From NCBI GenBank assembly GCA_002633005.1, contig NMRA01000512.1, positions 8,142 through 69,979 on the forward strand: a stretch of DNA of 61,838 nt, written 5' to 3'. The notes under the pieces are model-generated. The model did no database searches, had not been told where the DNA came from, and was given only the letters and a program-made list of their open reading frames with translations. Source of the DNA: Phoronis australis (taxonomy: Eukaryota; Phoronida; Phoronidae). Shown here piece by piece: positions 57,810 to 61,838 of the stretch. Numbering within the stretch: position 1 is the stretch's first letter; the number at the start of each line of letters is the position of its first letter. The translations under genes and the position numbers were made by a program.

Positions 57810-59483
57810 TTAAAGGAGAATGCCACCTAAAAAACAACCCATTGTGTATCAATTTAGATTGAGTAGTTCTATTCGACAACGGCACGTTCGGTTGCGTTAC
57901 CTGACGGCAGACGGAGGTGTTGAAATTATCCAATGACGTCATTGGTTTCACGCGGAGTCTGTTCGGCAGTTCACAACACGGGTTACTGGTGTCAGCTTAT
58001 CTCTGGGATTCATCGTTTAACACCAATAAACCGTCAAACTTCGATGTAAAACCCTTAAAAACACACCGAGTTCTTATAAAAACGCGCTGTTTTATTTCGC
58101 TGTTACGTATTTATTGGTATTTGGACACACCGTAGCCTACAAAGTTCGGCAGGCCAATTTACCAAGGTCCGTAGCAGGAGTTTGGGGTCTGTTCGGAGAT
58201 AAATTCGAAGTATTCTTCCGTGAAATACCGACAGGAGAACCTAGATCTCTGTTGTTTAGACTTGTGATTTTTTGAGTTCTGAACTTACAGAATGCTTATC
58301 TCGGCCAGTGGTTTGGAATACTATCAGGCCCGTCGCGGCGGGACTGACTAGTTATCCCGGCCAGTGAGTGGCTCGGAACCCGATCAGGCCCGTCGCGGCC
58401 GCTGGGACTGGCACGAACATAAACCAACTTGAGTTGGAAACTAAATCTCCAATCACGAAAAGACTACAATAGTGAGTCAAATAAATAATTTGCAAGTAAT
58501 AATATGTGAATTAGCCACGAAACTGAAAAAATCTATTTATTTGTCGGGGGCCGCGAAGTCGGGTTCCCCTTCCACAGACCGTCAGGGGAAGGGTTGTACA
58601 GTAACAATCATAGGAATAATGTATTTGTATGTTTAAAAAAGATTCCTCTAACATGCGACCATAGCATATAAAATCGAGCAATTGTTTCACAACAGCTTTC
58701 TGTCAGCAAACACTGGATCAGCATGCGCTCACATGGCCTCGGTGCCCGGTCAATTACCTTTATTGCCGACACATTTGAACTCACGAATACTGCAAATGCA
58801 TTACAAATTGTATCTAATGAGACAGACTTTGTTTCAGTTTTATATAAGCATTATAGAGGGGTGGGAATAATTCATTTTGAAACAGAACGCGGAGTAAACG
58901 TCTACATGGCAACTCGCCCGGTGCCAATCCCGACTTAGTCAAGAGCTCATCCGTCGAAGACTTCACGGGTCGGATCGTAAGGTTTCACAGGCTATCAAAT
59001 CGGACCGGAATACATTGATCAAGAAATGCTAGAGAGGCGCTGTGAACATGCACAGGCAACGGAACGTATGGATAGTTCTTTGGTACGCCGGAATTCGTCA
59101 GAGAAATCATTGTCGACGAAAAGCCGGCCACAGACACGGAGATGTTTCACGGCCTCATACTAGCTATTAACAGCGTACCTTTCAATCTTCACTACCGCGA
59201 GCCACTTCCTAAGTATTTCGGGCTCTCGAGGAAGTCGAAAAAACGATATACCCTCTTTCTTCGCAGCTTCATAATTCGGACAAGCGGAAACGATGCACCG
59301 CAACATAGCGGCATTCCGCTCTGCAGACGAACCACTGACGCCGCTGCGTCGTTTCTTACCTTCCTCACAGGTTAACGCGACACCTCTCGGCAAGGTGAGG
59401 TCGACCGTATAAGAGGTGATGTGGATATAGACCGATTAAGACAGTAACAAATATTAATTAAATCGGGAGGCATTCTCCTTTAA
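57810..59483 (-). mobile_element. Kolobok-like TTAA transposon, copy 3, best THAP remnant
   Basis: TTAA on both sides and AGGAG/CTCCT ends as in copies 1 and 2. The minus-strand frame at 59160-59393 reads MLRCIVSACPNYEAAKKEG then FFRLPREPEILRKWLAVVK. This fits the first half of a THAP zinc finger (C-x4-C, the F-x-x-x-P motif and the conserved Trp). The later Cys and His are lost to a stop. No transposase core is visible. Confidence 0.7.
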
Positions 59484-61113
59484 TATCCATCTTGTCAGTC
59501 AGCTATTTGTTGAATGACTGTGAGCGTGCGCTTTTATCTAAGTGGGGTGACGACACAGCTTTTCCTTCATGCGCATTTTAAAAAATGCGAATTTTCTAGA
59601 AATTCCCCTTACAGGGGAAAGGGAATAGCTCTGTAGTACATGTAGATGTTACGAGATGGTGCATTCATGAGGAATTGTTTAGAAGATATTTTTGACGACC
59701 TTTCGCGTTCCATGCCTCTTTAAGGACACGTGAATTTTTTCACAGCACTTTGTACGTTCTCTATGAAAAATGGTTGTCCAACAAGATCAAATCTTAAACA
59801 TGACTACAGTTTTACTTGATGACAAACGTCCACCGTCAGGATGAATTATTGAACCAGCAAAAGCAAGTGAGAAATGAAGGGGACGCTTATGCTCCTGGCA
59901 CAAATACTTCATAGATTTTATGGAAGTGACCTGGTGTTGCACCCTGAGCAAAGTTCTAACCCTACGCCTTGAGTTTGTAGTCAGTGAAAAGCAAAACGCC
60001 AAAAATAATTTCGAGCTCGATTTCGGATTTAATAGTTTATGGAATGCCCAACCCGGCTGAAATTGCGGACCTTAGGTGATATCGTGTTTCTCAACCGGCA
60101 ACTACGAATGCTTTTTAGTGGTAGGGATTAAGCGCTTATGAGTTCCACCGCGCCGGTACTATTATGAACGGNTCTACCTTCCTTCTCCCTAGTGCGCGCA
60201 TGTCATTGACCACGACATACATCACAGCGTAACTTTTCCAGACGGTGAGGGGTGCTGAACGTGCAATAACATCTGGCTCTTTTGTTAATTGCCCAGCTCA
60301 GTCTTTTGTCCCGTATGATGATAATAAGCAGGCCAATTATCTCCCAGGCTTCAATGGAACGTATGGTGGTCGCACGCTATTCCCCGACGCGTACTGAACA
60401 CAGTCAAAACCCAGCGCGTGCGTTAATCCGATCGTTTGGACAGAATAGATTGTCTTAACTTCTGTTGTAGTTTGGCGATTTTGGTGATTCAAAAACGGAA
60501 CATGATCAGCAGTTGACAAGGAATTCAGAAATGGTGAAGCTCAAAATGTGACTCAGTTAATTTGGCATTTTCACTGGCAATCAGCCCAGCCCAGTCACTG
60601 AGGTGAGGCTAGATACGATCTGATCGGAGATTAGAGCAATTATCAAACAAAAGAGCGCAGGCCCTCCAACCCGTAAATGCCAGAATGGAGTAAATCAGTC
60701 GTGTAAGATCTTGGCTACGGGGGTAAACTTCCCCGCCAACTTGTTGGGCTATATAATGGGAGCAACGGGATGTCCTTGCATGAACAGTAAATAACAAAAC
60801 AAAAGGCTACTCTATACTCGAATATGTATAGATGTAAGTAATTTATGGCCGTACACGTCTGTTCACAGTTTTAGTTAGCGATGAGTGGGTTTTTAACAAA
60901 GATCATTCGGCGTTAATCCCGAACCGTGTCGCTAATTCGGATATTTACGGTACCACTGGAGTTGCATTGCGCCATCTTTATTGCGAAATTTGTAAATAGT
61001 GACACGAGAGGTCAGCACTACGAGCACTGACCAATCAGAAATGAGATTTGCCAATGTTCCTGGAGTAAATAGAGAAGCCATCTTTGTTGTGTCAATTCTT
61101 TCGCAAGTTTACG
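59484..61113. other. Upstream region of flotillin with inserted repeats
   Basis: 60185-60400 and 60615-60720 are opposite-strand copies of repeats at 17.9 kb and 38.6 kb. An N lies at 60172. The last 150 bases before the flotillin ATG show no TATA box. Confidence 0.5.
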
Positions 61114-61162
61114 ATGTCTGGGTTCCAAACGTGCGGTCCTAACGAGGCCTTAGTGGTGTCAG
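61114..61162 (+). CDS. FLOT1: Flotillin-1, first coding exon (gene continues past the window)
   Basis: The ATG opens 16 codons plus one base, MSGFQTCGPNEALVVS, ending at a GGTACT donor (TCAG|GTACTT). TCGPNEALVVSG is the conserved amino terminus of flotillin-1/reggie-2, before the SPFH domain. Flotillin-2 begins differently, with a myristoylation glycine and TVGPNEA. Flotillins scaffold membrane microdomains on the inner leaflet and on endosomes. The next exon is not seen up to 61838. Confidence 0.85.
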
Positions 61163-61838
61163 GTACTTCTTATTTAGATTTAGCAATACATATCCTGTGA
61201 CCGAATGTCAGTAAATTCATCGCACGGCCTGATGGTTACCTGTTTTGACCAAAAACATTTGTAGCCCTGGCAAATTTCGGTCCCCGTGAATTCAGAGTCA
61301 GACTAACATTGATCATTGATGCCCTAAGACCTAATTAATCAGAACTCGAAATTCTTTCGATTGCTGGAGAACTGATGTGGTGTGACCATTCAATGCGTAG
61401 TTTGGGACTTCCCGAAATGATCATATAGGTGATGCAGTGCTAATTTGGCTGTGAAAGGACTTCTTGTTAAATTTGTTTCTAGGGTTAGGCGTGGGAGTGG
61501 CGTTTAGAATACTAGACACCCATTGAGTGGCATGGATGGTGAAAACTGCAGTAGGCAAATCGATTCTTTTGCCACGAAGTGACTTGATAAAGTCTTGCAA
61601 TTGTTGTGAAATTCAGGTTCCAAGTTTGACGTTAAGAGCCCTTTTTAGAAATCGCTTGCCAAGTCTTGCTTGTGTCAGTTGCCTCTTGACTGAACCACAG
61701 GCGTCCTCAGCTTTTGATCGTCCCCAATACACTATATATACCAGTGGCGGATCTAGTTTATCACAAGGGAGGGCCCAACATTTTGTCCGGCTGTAAGCAT
61801 TTGCGCAAACTGAACCATGATTGTAGATGCGCATAGGG
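61163..61838 (+). other. Flotillin intron 1 (partial)
   Basis: Starts with the donor GTACTT. Near 61746 a GGCGGATCTAG word resembles the end of the small G-rich inverted-repeat unit at 21731. No exon is recognised before the window ends. Confidence 0.5.

Noticed and set aside
1-61838. CRISPR arrays, tRNA or rRNA genes, bacterial operons
   Set aside because: None seen; the spliced genes and eukaryotic transposons rule out a prokaryotic reading, and the short tandem repeats have no spacers.

Overview
The window is animal DNA, probably from a marine invertebrate. The anchor is the first coding exon of a flotillin-1 gene at the right edge (61114-61162). Genes are sparse and intron-rich, and mobile DNA is abundant: a Penelope-like retroelement, TTAA-flanked THAP-bearing DNA transposons, fold-back elements and microsatellites. 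I cannot fix the phylum from sequence alone. Seven single-base Ns (8248, 11885, 14386, 18350, 26084, 55038, 60172) look mostly like contig joins, and several have the same sequence on both sides. Some 'duplications' may therefore be uncollapsed haplotypes.

Layout: 1-8247 (block A) is nearly the same sequence as 29780-45307 (block B). Block B carries an extra 7.1 kb (35649-42775) and several smaller indels. Block B encodes a four-exon secreted C-type-lectin-like protein (33734-38470) and an intact membrane protein with two CCP (sushi) domains (43387-44238). Block A keeps only the TATA box and signal-peptide exon of the lectin gene (3741-3813), and its CCP gene (6396-7178) has an in-frame 69-base deletion that merges the two CCP domains. 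A diverged third CCP gene lies at 51728-52723. Between the blocks is a three-exon gene (22673-26878, possible TATA box and untranslated exon near 17.47-17.52 kb). It encodes a 96-residue precursor with a signal peptide, a dibasic site, a four-cysteine core and a GKR amidation/cleavage site, which is the architecture of a peptide-hormone or antimicrobial-peptide precursor.

Mobile elements: three copies of a 1.6-1.7 kb TTAA/AGGAG element with THAP remnants (24082-25707, 27891-29514, 57810-59483) best fit the Kolobok superfamily. A Penelope-like element (20392-22600) has an inverted segment and is interrupted by a 1170-base terminal-inverted-repeat element, which holds a smaller inverted-repeat unit. 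The repeats at 18.1-18.8 kb carry five same-strand CTCF-like motifs.

Together the genes suggest a cluster of small secreted and membrane proteins with CCP and lectin folds, of a kind often used in recognition or complement-like functions, that is structurally variable between copies. Their functions are inference. Splice models were made by eye from GT/AG signals and frame continuity. No database search was possible.
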